Origin: an uncultured Verrucomicrobiota bacterium
GTDB taxonomy: Bacteria > Verrucomicrobiota > Kiritimatiellia > CAJWTS01
Direction: 5' to 3'
Assembly (NCBI GenBank): GCA_913047795.1
Contig: CAJWTS010000031.1
Location: 1-45,288, forward strand
Length of the DNA stretch: 45,288 nt
This document shows, piece after piece, positions 16,576-25,239 of this stretch. Both the position numbers and the translations under genes were made by a program. Numbering within the stretch: the stretch's first letter is position 1; each line of letters starts with the position of its first letter. The notes under the pieces were generated by a model, which was not told the DNA's origin, did not search any database, and saw only the letters and a program-made list of their open reading frames with translations.

Positions 16576-18723
16576 ATGTCAAAGCAAATACCAGCCGATC
16601 CCGGCGACGGTGGGCCGCGACCCGCACGGGCGGCTTCGCCGTCGCGTGGCAATGCATTCGCGGCTCTTTTCCCGGTTCTCATTGCCGGATGCGTGATCGC
16701 CGCGTATGCCAATAGCCTCCGTGGGCCATTCGTTTTTGACGATTACCCGTCGATCGTACAAAACGAGAGGCTTCGTCATATCTGGCCCCCCTGGGAGACC
16801 GGCCAAAGTCCACACCGCATCGTCGTCGCGTTCACCTTCGCGGTTAACCACGCGCTGGGGCGATTGGATGTGCGCGGATATCATATTACGAATCTGCTGA
16901 TTCACATCGCTACGGCGCTGGCCTTGTTCGGCGTGGTGCGCCGGACCCTGCGCGGGTCCCGGCTTAACGCCGCGTTCGGTCGGCCCGCCGCCGGCCTCGC
17001 ATTGGCCGTGGCCGTGCTCTGGGGCGTGCATCCCCTGACCACGCAGGCCGTGACGTATGTCGCCCAGCGTTACGAGTCCGCGATGGCGCTGTTTTTCCTG
17101 CTGACGCTGCTCTGCTTTATTCGCGGAACACAGGGCAACCGTTGGTGGTACGTGGTTGCGCTGTTGGCCTCCAGCCTGGGCATGTGCTCCAAGCGCATCA
17201 TGATGACCGCCCCGGTCATTATACTCGTATACGATGCTGTGTTCGTCGCGGGCGCCTGGCGCGAAATCTACAAGCGTCGCCTCGGGGTGCATCTCGGTCT
17301 TTTTGCGACGATACTCGTTCCCTTTGCTCTGGCGCCGCTTGTGCCGCCGGAAGGGGACGGTGTTGCACAGGCGGGCGGAGCGCTCGGTTTGACGCCGCTG
17401 ACGTACGCACTGACGCAGTTGGGCGTTGTTGCGCACTACCTGCGTCTGACCGTCTGGCCTCTGAATCAATGTTTCGACTATGCGTGGCCGGTGGCCCGGA
17501 GCTTCCGCGATGTTTGGCTACCGGCGCTGATCGTCGGGCCCCTGGTGATGGCGACAGTAGTCGCGCTGTTTCGGCGGCCCGCCGTTGGCTTTCTCGGTTT
17601 CTGGCTTTTCGGCATTCTGGCGCCGACGTCAACAATTCTACCCATCGATGACTTTGCCGTGGAGCACCGGATGTACTTGCCGTTGATGGCGGTTGTGGCG
17701 GCGGTCGTCCTGGCGGGATTCATTATGTTGCACCGACGTCCCAGGGGCCGGCCGGCCCCGCCCTACGGCGTTGTGATCGTCCTGGTACTGACGCTGGCGC
17801 TCGGCACGTTGACCCACCGGCGCAATGCGGTCTATCGATCGGACATCAGCCTGTGGCAGGATGTGGTGACTCGGCGTCCCGGCAACCTGCGTGCGCACGC
17901 CGCCCTGGGCGAAGCACTGGCACGTGCGCGGCGGGCGCCGGAGGCGATCGAGCGCCTGGAAATCAGCGTGCGTATGTTGCCTGACCTCACCGGGATCGTC
18001 TACCGGCTTGAAGATCGGGGCGTGCACGATTACGCCACGCGCCACGCCATTACGCGACATATCAAGACGTACGGACTCCTGGGCGATACCTACATGCTGA
18101 TCGGGTCGTATAGGGATGCGCTGCAGCGATACCGCCATGCACTACGCGTCTACCCGGGCTACCTGCCGGCGCGGATCAGCGCCGGCATCGCCCTGCAGCG
18201 GCTGGGACGGGTGTCCGAGGCCATCACGGAATATCGCGCGGCGCTGGCCGTCGATCGGAACCAGTCGGCTGTGCACCGTCGCCTGGCCGGCGCGCTCGTG
18301 GAGCAGGGAACGTACCGGAAGGCGTACGACCACTTTACGCGGACCATCGAACTCGACCCGCGCGACCTGGGCGCGCGCCGGGAGTTGGCGATGCTACTTG
18401 CCGCAGCGCCCGGCGATGATCTGCGCGATCCGAAGCGGGCGTTGGGTCTCGCCCGGCAGGTCTACGAAACATCGGGGCGCAAAGATGACCGCGCGCTCGA
18501 GGTGCTGGGCATCGCATTAGCGGCCGGGGGCGAATTCGAGCAGGCGCTCGAGCATGCGGCGGAGGCCTTGCGCATCAAGGAGGAGCGCCTGGTGGATACG
18601 CGCCCGGTCTGGCAGCAGATCGCCTTGTACGAAGTTGGTCGCCCCTATCGATTGCCTGCGGACGCGTCACATTCCGGTACCGCCACGGCTGGCGGTCCGG
18701 AACTGTTGGATACCCCGGAGTGA
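16576..18723 (+). CDS. TMTC-like GT-C glycosyltransferase with C-terminal TPR repeats
   Basis: 715 aa. Residues ~28-415 hold about 10-11 membrane segments; the first loop has 'GPFVFDDYPSIVQNERL' with the paired Asp55-Asp56 characteristic of eukaryotic TMTC O-mannosyltransferases and related bacterial proteins. Further family signs are 'GYHITNLLIHIATALALF', 'HPLTTQAVTYVAQRYESA' and 'PIDDFAVEHRMYLPL'. Residues ~425-690 carry several TPR units (for example 'RAHAALGEALARARRAPEAI', 'AVHRRLAGALVEQGTYRKAY'). Known members transfer mannose from a lipid carrier to proteins; the bacterial sugar and acceptor are unknown. The start ATG follows a T-run with no obvious Shine-Dalgarno. It is divergent from the Dpm1-like gene at 16532, a plausible donor-making partner. 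Confidence 0.82.
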   Translation: MSKQIPADPGDGGPRPARAASPSRGNAFAALFPVLIAGCVIAAYANSLRGPFVFDDYPSIVQNERLRHIWPPWETGQSPHRIVVAFTFAVNHALGRLDVRGYHITNLLIHIATALALFGVVRRTLRGSRLNAAFGRPAAGLALAVAVLWGVHPLTTQAVTYVAQRYESAMALFFLLTLLCFIRGTQGNRWWYVVALLASSLGMCSKRIMMTAPVIILVYDAVFVAGAWREIYKRRLGVHLGLFATILVPFALAPLVPPEGDGVAQAGGALGLTPLTYALTQLGVVAHYLRLTVWPLNQCFDYAWPVARSFRDVWLPALIVGPLVMATVVALFRRPAVGFLGFWLFGILAPTSTILPIDDFAVEHRMYLPLMAVVAAVVLAGFIMLHRRPRGRPAPPYGVVIVLVLTLALGTLTHRRNAVYRSDISLWQDVVTRRPGNLRAHAALGEALARARRAPEAIERLEISVRMLPDLTGIVYRLEDRGVHDYATRHAITRHIKTYGLLGDTYMLIGSYRDALQRYRHALRVYPGYLPARISAGIALQRLGRVSEAITEYRAALAVDRNQSAVHRRLAGALVEQGTYRKAYDHFTRTIELDPRDLGARRELAMLLAAAPGDDLRDPKRALGLARQVYETSGRKDDRALEVLGIALAAGGEFEQALEHAAEALRIKEERLVDTRPVWQQIALYEVGRPYRLPADASHSGTATAGGPELLDTPE

Positions 18724-18945
18724 GCACGGGGAGCCGTATGTCGGCCGTGGACCGATGGCTTACATCTGGGTTCATGATGGTGACGGTCGGGCGGGCACCG
18801 GCCCTCGTCCTGCTACCAGGTCGTCGTTCGCGGAGCCATCGCGCGCGGTGCGTCGGGCGACGCCTGGGGCCTGCGCTCGCACATCACGCCCGCAAACGTC
18901 CAACGCGGTGCTGCCGCGAGTTGTGCCGACCGAAACACAAGCGGA
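18724..18945. other. Gap between convergent genes
   Basis: 222 bases of GC-rich sequence between the TMTC-like gene and the convergent GT4 gene. No gene, T-tract terminator or repeat was recognised. Confidence 0.5.
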
Positions 18946-20061
18946 TCACGTAACGCGAGAAGCCAGAACCTGCTCGTAGTAGGCGAGTTGCCGCTCGGCG
19001 ATTCGGTCCCAAGTGTAATCCCGTGCCCAATCGCGCGCCTGTGTTCCAAGCCGCCTGCGCAACGCCTTGTCCTCGACGAGTCGTATCATCGCCGCGCCGA
19101 GGGCGGCCGCATCATCGACCGAAACGATCAAGCCGGTTTTCTCGTGTTGAACGATCTCAGCGAACCCGGAGATGTCCGTTCCGATCACGGGTTTTGCGCA
19201 GGCGGCGGCTTCCAGTCCCACCGTTGGCCAACCTTCGTAACGCGACGGCATGACGCAGAAGAGGCAGGTTCGCAGCAGATCAATCTTCCTGTTGCCCTCG
19301 ACACGCCCGACCAGGTCGATACGGTTGGCGACATTCAACCGGTCGATCTCCCGGCGGAGGCCCGCCTCATCCTTGCCGCTGCCGGCTATGACAAGACGCA
19401 CGTCGGGGTGCGTGCGCGACAGATAGACGAATGCTTCAAGCAACACATCTAAACCCTTCTGGTAGGTTTCCAGGCGACCGAGGAACAGGATATGCTTTTT
19501 TTCATCCACCGCCGCATTGAGCAGGGCCTGGTCGACCCCGTTGGGAATCGTCTCGATTGAGGCATCTGGATTGATCGCTGAAGAAATCTGCAGCGCGACA
19601 TCGTGTGAATCCGTCAGGATATCGCGAAAGCCCCTGATGTTTAGAGGTTCCCAGCGATACGGCAAGTACCCGACCAGAGGATACTTGCGCAGGATGGCCT
19701 TGCCCACCAGATGATGCACGATTCCGATCACCGGACGGTCGCCATGGGCGTAAGATCGAACACAGGTGAACGGGGATGTGTCTTCGACAATGAGATCGAA
19801 CTCGTCCCGCGCCACGAATTGCGCGGCCCGTGACGAATAGGCAAGACGGCTTGCAACGTACGAAGCTGACCGACCGGCGTACGCGATGCGGAACCCGGGA
19901 ACGGGTTCGGAACCGTGTGCATCGGGATATCCGCCGGCGAGCATATCGATCTCGTGTCCGCTCCGCGCCAGTCGCCGATTGACTTCCAGGGCGCGAACGG
20001 CGCCGCCGCCGCCCAGCCATGGGTTTCCTGGATCGTCGTAGATGACGTGCCCAATTTTCAT
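18946..20061 (-). CDS. Family 4 glycosyltransferase
   Basis: 371 aa, GT-B fold. The N-terminal acceptor domain begins 'MKIGHVIYDDPGNPWLGGGG' with a glycine loop. The C-terminal domain has 'ETIPNGVDQALL', 'ILFLGRLETYQKGLDVLLEA' and the donor-binding 'PSRYEGWPTVGLEAAACAKP' containing Glu-x7-Glu. All catalytic landmarks of retaining GT4 enzymes are present and length is normal. Its ATG overlaps the stop of the upstream methyltransferase by 4 bases. It is the last gene of the minus-strand operon gmd - GT9 - methyltransferase - GT4, which suggests use of a GDP-linked deoxysugar, although the donor cannot be read from the sequence. Confidence 0.88.
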   Translation of the reverse strand: MKIGHVIYDDPGNPWLGGGGAVRALEVNRRLARSGHEIDMLAGGYPDAHGSEPVPGFRIAYAGRSASYVASRLAYSSRAAQFVARDEFDLIVEDTSPFTCVRSYAHGDRPVIGIVHHLVGKAILRKYPLVGYLPYRWEPLNIRGFRDILTDSHDVALQISSAINPDASIETIPNGVDQALLNAAVDEKKHILFLGRLETYQKGLDVLLEAFVYLSRTHPDVRLVIAGSGKDEAGLRREIDRLNVANRIDLVGRVEGNRKIDLLRTCLFCVMPSRYEGWPTVGLEAAACAKPVIGTDISGFAEIVQHEKTGLIVSVDDAAALGAAMIRLVEDKALRRRLGTQARDWARDYTWDRIAERQLAYYEQVLASRVT

Positions 20062-20744
20062 GCCGATTGCCCCGCTCGGTACGCGATACTATAGATCGTA
20101 CGCGAAAAGAGTTTCGTGCCCGGGAGCGCGTTGAGGAAACTCAACCAGGGACAGCGGCGGAAAAGAAACATGAATGGCCAGAACCCGTAGTAGCTGACAC
20201 CCTGAGCGTGGCGTGCCATGAGGCGGCGCAGTTCGCCGTAGGTTAATTCCGCGACGTGGGTCGGATCGCGCCGTTCGCCACTGACGCGACAGTGCAGCGC
20301 GTAAATGTTGCGATTCGGAGTAGAGCAAATCAGGCAACCGCCGGGTTTCAGGTGAGCGAACAGGCGCTTCAGCAAGGCGTCCTGATCGGCGACATGTTCA
20401 ATGACTTCGAGCAGCGTGATTGTATCAAAGGAGTTCGGTTCGATGCCGATCGCGTCGATGTCCTCCACCGCTACGCCGTGCAGCGCCACCTGGCCGTGAT
20501 CCTTGAAAACCGCGCGGGCTTTCTCCATCAGCCCCGCCGACGGTTCGAGCGCGACGACGTTCTCGATGGCCGGACACAGGGAAAGAATGAAGGCGAGTTT
20601 GCGCCCGTCCGCACAGCCGACGTCGAGCAGGCGGCCACGCGCGTGCTGCTGGAACGCCTTCTGAATGTTGACCGGGAATGGCATGCGCTGGTCGGGTGGG
20701 ATGTAAACATCTTCGTAGCCGTCGTAGGTCTCGTATGTGCTCAC
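20058..20744 (-). CDS. SAM-dependent class I methyltransferase
   Basis: 228 aa from a GTG start. Motif I is 'RLLDVGCADGRKLAF', followed by 'VVALEPSAGLMEKAR' (motif II acidic end), 'FDTITLLEVIEHVADQDALL' (motif IV region) and 'HLKPGGCLICSTPNRN'. The 'LEVIEHV' signature is typical of UbiE/COQ5-like and glycan O-methyltransferases. The start lies 3 bases after the GT9 stop and the end overlaps GT4 by 4 bases, so it belongs to the gmd operon. Methylation of a glycan sugar is the likely role; small-molecule methylation cannot be excluded. Confidence 0.85.
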   Translation of the reverse strand: MSTYETYDGYEDVYIPPDQRMPFPVNIQKAFQQHARGRLLDVGCADGRKLAFILSLCPAIENVVALEPSAGLMEKARAVFKDHGQVALHGVAVEDIDAIGIEPNSFDTITLLEVIEHVADQDALLKRLFAHLKPGGCLICSTPNRNIYALHCRVSGERRDPTHVAELTYGELRRLMARHAQGVSYYGFWPFMFLFRRCPWLSFLNALPGTKLFSRTIYSIAYRAGQSA

Positions 20745-20747
20745 CGG

Positions 20748-21860
20748 TTATTCCTCTATCGGGTTGGCGCGTTGAAGCTCGACAAAAGCGTCGTAGACGG
20801 TGCCGACCCCGAGATCTTCGAGGCATGATCGCTGCATGCAGTTTTGCAGGCCGGGGCTTGGCGCGAACGGATACCGGTAGCAGGCGGTACAGGGATGGTC
20901 GGGCGCGACGACACGGTGTTGCGGCCCGCTGGGGGCGGTGCGGGACGGATTCGTGGGGCCGAATATTCCCAGGGTCGGGACACCACAGAGGGCCGCCACG
21001 TGCATCAGACCACTGTCATTCGATACAAAATAGTCGCATCGGGCCACGACGGCGGTGGCATGCATGAGTGTTGCGTCCGTGCATATTTTCACCCGCCCGG
21101 CGAACGGGCGCGCAATGTTCTCGATGTACGCCCTTTCATCGGGCGCGCCGACGATAATGACGGAGCGCGTAGGGTCGGAGAGCAGGCGCTCGATCAGGCC
21201 CTGGAATCGATCCGGAGCCCAGCGCTTGTACGTCATATCGGGATAGGACGTCACGTGCATGCCCACGATGTTACCGTCCTGCAGCGACCAGTCTTCGAGA
21301 AGCGCATCGGCCGCGCGTCGATCTTCATCGCGCAGCGGCATCAGCAGATCGTCCGGTCGGGCGCGACTCTCGATCTCGCCGAGGAGCGGCGCCAGAAGTC
21401 GTCGGTTTTGTTCGATATCGTGCAGCGTATCGTCGGCGCGGACTTCCGTGTGCAGCAGCGCGTTCATGTTACGCCAGTGATATCGAGGGGCGTAGCGATG
21501 CGCCAACCGCCGGCGCGCGCCGATGAGAACCGCGAGCGCGGTGCAGGCCAGGCGATTCGACGGAAAGACGGTCAGCGAGACGTCGTAGCGTTGCGGGCGG
21601 AGTCGTAGCGCAGCGACGGCGGCCGCCATGGCGACGCCGGGGCGCATCGTTCGTTCGCGTCCGATCTGATAGACGTTGGTTATTTCGGGACAGGCCTCGA
21701 AGAATTCGCGTGCGGCGGCGGAGGCGCAGACGGCGTCGAGTTGCGCCTGCGGCAGGCGTCGCGCCAGTTCGCGCAGGGTCGGCAGGTAGAGAAGGGTATT
21801 GCCCAGCCCGGTGAGGGTCAATATCATCACTCTGCGGATATCGCCTGAACTGCGCCGCAT
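20748..21860 (-). CDS. Family 9 glycosyltransferase (ADP-heptose:LPS heptosyltransferase family)
   Basis: 370 aa from the ATG at 21860; an in-frame ATG at 21827 ('MILTLTGLGNTLLYLPTL') is a second choice, since the family normally starts at this strand. The family marks are 'LTGLGNTLLYLPTLRELA', 'DVSLTVFPSNRLA', and the ADP-heptose binding region 'YFVSNDSGLMHVAALCGVP' followed by 'LGIFGPTNPSRTAP'. A late cysteine-containing segment 'DHPCTACYRYPF' is also common in the family. Enzymes of this type add heptose to LPS inner core, but relatives in glycan clusters use other sugars. It is the second gene of the operon, 19 bases after gmd. Confidence 0.87.
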   Translation of the reverse strand: MRRSSGDIRRVMILTLTGLGNTLLYLPTLRELARRLPQAQLDAVCASAAAREFFEACPEITNVYQIGRERTMRPGVAMAAAVAALRLRPQRYDVSLTVFPSNRLACTALAVLIGARRRLAHRYAPRYHWRNMNALLHTEVRADDTLHDIEQNRRLLAPLLGEIESRARPDDLLMPLRDEDRRAADALLEDWSLQDGNIVGMHVTSYPDMTYKRWAPDRFQGLIERLLSDPTRSVIIVGAPDERAYIENIARPFAGRVKICTDATLMHATAVVARCDYFVSNDSGLMHVAALCGVPTLGIFGPTNPSRTAPSGPQHRVVAPDHPCTACYRYPFAPSPGLQNCMQRSCLEDLGVGTVYDAFVELQRANPIEE

Positions 21861-21879
21861 GATCGTTAGAGGTGTGAGG

Positions 21880-22926
21880 TCACTTGAGCCGTGCTGCGTG
21901 CGCGTCCACCATGGACTCTACGAGGGCCGTGAACGAGATCCGGGGGTTCCATTTCAAGACGCGCTTTGCCTTGGCCGGGTTGGCAACCAGCGGACCGGTC
22001 TCCATCGGACGTACGAATCGCGGGTCCACCCGGACATGCTTCTTCCAGTCCTTGCCGGCGTACGTGAACGCGACTTCGCAGAGATCGCGGATGCTATGCG
22101 TCTCGCCGGTTCCGATCACAAAATCGTCGGGCTTTTTCTGCTGGAGCATGAGCCACATCGCCTCGACGAAGTCACGGGCGTGCCCCCAGTCGCGCTGCGA
22201 ATCAAGGTTGCCCAGGGCCACTTTGCTATTCTTATAAATAGGCTCACCCTCTTCGTTCAAATGTTCGGATGTACGGATTCCGATCTTCGCACAGGCCGCC
22301 GCGTACGCCACTTTTTGGGTTACAAAACCCAGGCCCCGGCGCGGCGACTCATGATTAAAAAGGATACCACAGGCGACGAACATATCGTAGCTCGACCGGT
22401 AGATTCGCGCGATCTCATGCGCATAGAGCTTGGCCGCCGCATAAGGATTGGCGGGCCGATGCGGGGTCGTTTCGCTCTGCGGGGTTTCTTCCACCCGGCC
22501 GAACATTTCGCTGGAAGAAGCCTGATAGAAGTGCGTATCGGGTGCGACATCGCGTACGACATCGAGCACACGGTGTGCTCCGATTCCCGTTATCTCGGCG
22601 GTATGAATGGGCTGCTTGAACGACTCACCGGGCGCGGATTGCGAGGCCAGGTTGTAGACTTCGTGCGGGTCTGCGGCCTTAATCGCCACGGTGAGAGACA
22701 CGGGGTCGAGCAGATCTCCACAGTCGAGTTTCAATCGATGCTGGATGTGCGCGATGTTTGGGAACAGCATGTGGCTGGACTTGCGCACGATGCCATAAAC
22801 GTCGTAGCCCTTCTCCAATAGAAACTCGGCAAGGTAGGATCCGTCCTGACCCGTGATGCCCGTGATCAGCGCACGTTTCTTAGGCTGCGACCGCGCCTTT
22901 CGTGATGCCTCTTTTTGTTTGGGCAT
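21880..22926 (-). CDS. gmd: GDP-mannose 4,6-dehydratase
   Basis: 348 aa. It converts GDP-mannose to GDP-4-keto-6-deoxymannose, the precursor of GDP-rhamnose, GDP-fucose and GDP-perosamine. The extended SDR fold is clear: NADP-binding 'ALITGITGQDGSYLAEFLLE', 'EVYNLASQSAPGESF', 'FYQASSSEMFGRVEETPQ' (catalytic Ser/Thr and Glu region), and 'NPYAAAKLYAH' with the catalytic Tyr-x3-Lys. 'GILFNHESPRRG' is diagnostic of Gmd. The first ~16 residues are a lysine/arginine-rich extension. AAAGGAG lies about 14 bases before the ATG. No reductase (rmd/fcl) is next to it; the DegT aminotransferase at 13067 could act on its product to give perosamine, but that is a guess. Confidence 0.95.
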   Translation of the reverse strand: MPKQKEASRKARSQPKKRALITGITGQDGSYLAEFLLEKGYDVYGIVRKSSHMLFPNIAHIQHRLKLDCGDLLDPVSLTVAIKAADPHEVYNLASQSAPGESFKQPIHTAEITGIGAHRVLDVVRDVAPDTHFYQASSSEMFGRVEETPQSETTPHRPANPYAAAKLYAHEIARIYRSSYDMFVACGILFNHESPRRGLGFVTQKVAYAAACAKIGIRTSEHLNEEGEPIYKNSKVALGNLDSQRDWGHARDFVEAMWLMLQQKKPDDFVIGTGETHSIRDLCEVAFTYAGKDWKKHVRVDPRFVRPMETGPLVANPAKAKRVLKWNPRISFTALVESMVDAHAARLK

Positions 22927-23044
22927 GCTTTTTCGAATTCTCCTTTCGATTCGTTCGCTATGCTTCGGGCGCGTTCGAAGGATTAGGAGCTATTCCGCGG
23001 CCTGTCAATCCTCGGATGCGAGTGACGCTATACAGCGCGATGAA

Positions 23045-24127
23045 CTATGGCGTGGCCGACGTCGCGCGGTCGTCGGGAAAGGTGCCCAGGATGCGTTCTG
23101 CCAGGACGGACCAGGCATAGTTCGCATGCGCTGCCTCGGCGCGCGCCGTAAATGCGGCGAGCTCGGTCGCGTCCATCGCATCGACGCGATCGATTCCCTG
23201 CGTGAGTCCGTCGACGGTGCCGTCGACCACGAATCCCATTCCGGTATCGGCAAGTATCGCGGCCGTTTCCGTGCAGCGGGTCGCGATGATGGGGCGTTGC
23301 CACGACATGTAATCCATCAGCTTGATCGGCACGCAGAGATTGGTATAGGGCGTCACCTGTCGCGGAATAAGAAACGCCTTCACGCTGTCGAGTTCGCGGA
23401 CAATCCCGTCACGATCCCATTCGACCCTCTCGAAATTGGAGGGCAGTGACCAATCGCCGATCGCATCCGTGTAGCGCTTCTGTCCGCACCACACGAATCG
23501 GGCGTTGGGACGTCGGCGCGCGGCTTCGACAAAGAGATCGACGCCGTTGGCGATTCCAGCGCTGCCTCCAACGAGCAGGAAGCGCCCGTCCACGGCCGGT
23601 GTCGAGGCGGCGGTGGCGTGCATGCCCGGTGGCAGGATGATGACGCGCGGGTCCCCGGCCGCGACCGCATCCGCGAGTCCGCGTGAGGGAAATCCAAGAC
23701 GCGTCGCAACCGAGCGATAGACGGCAAGCGAGACGCGAAAAGCAAGATGCACGAAGAAGGCGCGCGGCCCACGATGTACCGCGAGATCGCGGAAAAGCGG
23801 ATACGCGTCGCGGACGTATATGGTTATGTTCTTGGCGTGGCGCTTCAGTTTTCTGAGGGCGACGAGGTCCGCCAGGCCCGCGCTAGTGGAATGTGCCTCG
23901 ACGTAGACGTCGTCGATCGTGCGCCAGTCACCGCTGCGCATGAGGCGCCGCAGTTCGCGTCGGCGCGCGCGCATGTCTCCCGCGACAAAAATGAGCGCGT
24001 CGCCCAACCGCTCCTCGAACGCCGATCGCAGCGCGCGAATTCGAACAACGGCGGCCTTGTTCTCCCGGTCGACGGGATACATCGCCAGAAAGAGCAGTCG
24101 CCGATTTCTATGGGGGCACGCGTCCAT
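23045..24127 (-). CDS. Glycosyltransferase family 4-like protein
   Basis: 360 aa from the ATG at 24127 ('MDACPHRNRRLLFLAMYP'). The C-terminal half has a GT-B-like layout: 'GRFLLVGGSAGIANGVDLFVEA', 'RFVWCGQKRY' and 'CVPIKLMDYMSWQRPIIATR', the last being the donor-binding helix with a Lys-Leu-x-Asp-Tyr variant of the usual Glu-x7-Glu pattern. The N-terminal half is Arg-rich and divergent. It is separated by 118 bases from gmd on the same strand. The sugar and acceptor are unknown. It could be an inverting or inactive relative, but the overall fold assignment is reasonable. Confidence 0.65.
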   Translation of the reverse strand: MDACPHRNRRLLFLAMYPVDRENKAAVVRIRALRSAFEERLGDALIFVAGDMRARRRELRRLMRSGDWRTIDDVYVEAHSTSAGLADLVALRKLKRHAKNITIYVRDAYPLFRDLAVHRGPRAFFVHLAFRVSLAVYRSVATRLGFPSRGLADAVAAGDPRVIILPPGMHATAASTPAVDGRFLLVGGSAGIANGVDLFVEAARRRPNARFVWCGQKRYTDAIGDWSLPSNFERVEWDRDGIVRELDSVKAFLIPRQVTPYTNLCVPIKLMDYMSWQRPIIATRCTETAAILADTGMGFVVDGTVDGLTQGIDRVDAMDATELAAFTARAEAAHANYAWSVLAERILGTFPDDRATSATP

Positions 24128-24140
24128 GATTTGGCATCCT

Positions 24141-24201
24141 TCTACGGCAGGCGGTCTTTCATGGGCGGGATTGAAGGCCAGTTTCCTGCATCTACGGCAG
24201 G
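24141..24201. repeat. Two direct copies of TCTACGGCAGG, 50 bases apart
   Basis: TCTACGGCAGG occurs at 24141-24151 and 24191-24201, between the divergent genes ending at 24127 and starting at 24253. The second copy sits in a small CCTGC/GCAGG inverted repeat. The exact 50-base spacing and intergenic location are suggestive of a regulator site, but the match is short. Confidence 0.35.
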
Positions 24202-24252
24202 ACGTCAAGCGTGACGCCAGGGTGATTCGCCTCTTGTCATCACCGGAGCGCT

Positions 24253-25239
24253 GTGCCTACATTCGACAAGGATAAGCTCCTCGCCGGCATGAAGCTGATC
24301 ATCCAGATTCCCTGCTACAACGAAGAACAGACGCTGCCGCTTGTCCTCAAGGATATCCCGCGCGAGATTCCCGGCATCGACATGATCGAGACGCAGATCA
24401 TTGATGACGGCTGCACGGACCGCACGGTTGACGTTGCGGGGGAACAGGGCGTCAATCACGTTGTGAGTTACGTCGGCCACAAGGGACTGGCCGAGGCGTT
24501 CAAGCGCGGGCTGAGCTACGCGCTGGAACAGGACGCCGACATACTGGTGAATACGGATGGCGATAACCAGTATCCCTCGGCCGATATCCCGCGACTGATC
24601 GAGCCGATTCTGACCGGTGAAGCCGACATCGTCGTGGGTGACCGTAAGGTGCCGACAAACCCGCATTTCTCGTGGGTGAAGCGCTGCTTGCAGCGCTTGG
24701 GATCGCGTGTGACCTCGTATCTCGCCGGCGCGCCCGTCGCGGATGCCGTCAGCGGATTTCGCGCTTACAATCGTCAGGCCATGCTTGAGATCAATATCGT
24801 CTCCGAGTTCAGCTACGTCCTGGACACGACGGTCCAGGCGTCCAAGAAGAAGCTGATGATTCAGCACGTGCCGATCGATACCAATGCTCCGACGAGACCC
24901 TCGCGGCTGTTTCGAAATGTCTGGGAGCACATTAAGCGTTCGTCGGTGGACCTCGTGCGTGTCTATTCGTTGTACGAACCGTTCAAGGTTTTTATCGGGT
25001 TGGCGGCCATCTTCGTGCTGGTGGGGTTGTATCCGTTTCTGCGATTCGTGTATTTCGTGTTTCAGGATGGCGGCGCCGGACATATTCAGTCGCTCATATT
25101 CGGGACGATCTTCTTTATTATTGGATTCCAATTTCTAGGTCTCGGCATTCTTGGCGACCACATGCGGGTCAACCGGAAATTGATCGAAGAGGTTCTGCTA
25201 CGAATGAAGCAGCGTGATCGGGATAAGCGCGATCATTGA
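24253..25239 (+). CDS. Dpm1-like family 2 glycosyltransferase with C-terminal membrane anchor
   Basis: 328 aa from a GTG start. GT-A core at ~12-240: 'IQIPCYNEEQTLPLVL', 'IIDDGCTDRT', 'LVNTDGDNQYPSADI' (metal-binding Asp-x-Asp), 'VVGDRKVP' and 'DAVSGFRAYNR'. Two hydrophobic segments follow (about 252-272 and 283-307), as in polyprenyl-phosphate-sugar synthases that stay at the membrane. The product would be a lipid-linked monosaccharide used by GT-C enzymes. Its stop overlaps the TTG start of the next gene by 4 bases, and that gene overlaps the following one by 4 bases. The three form a tightly coupled operon ending at a strong terminator. Confidence 0.88.
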   Translation: MPTFDKDKLLAGMKLIIQIPCYNEEQTLPLVLKDIPREIPGIDMIETQIIDDGCTDRTVDVAGEQGVNHVVSYVGHKGLAEAFKRGLSYALEQDADILVNTDGDNQYPSADIPRLIEPILTGEADIVVGDRKVPTNPHFSWVKRCLQRLGSRVTSYLAGAPVADAVSGFRAYNRQAMLEINIVSEFSYVLDTTVQASKKKLMIQHVPIDTNAPTRPSRLFRNVWEHIKRSSVDLVRVYSLYEPFKVFIGLAAIFVLVGLYPFLRFVYFVFQDGGAGHIQSLIFGTIFFIIGFQFLGLGILGDHMRVNRKLIEEVLLRMKQRDRDKRDH

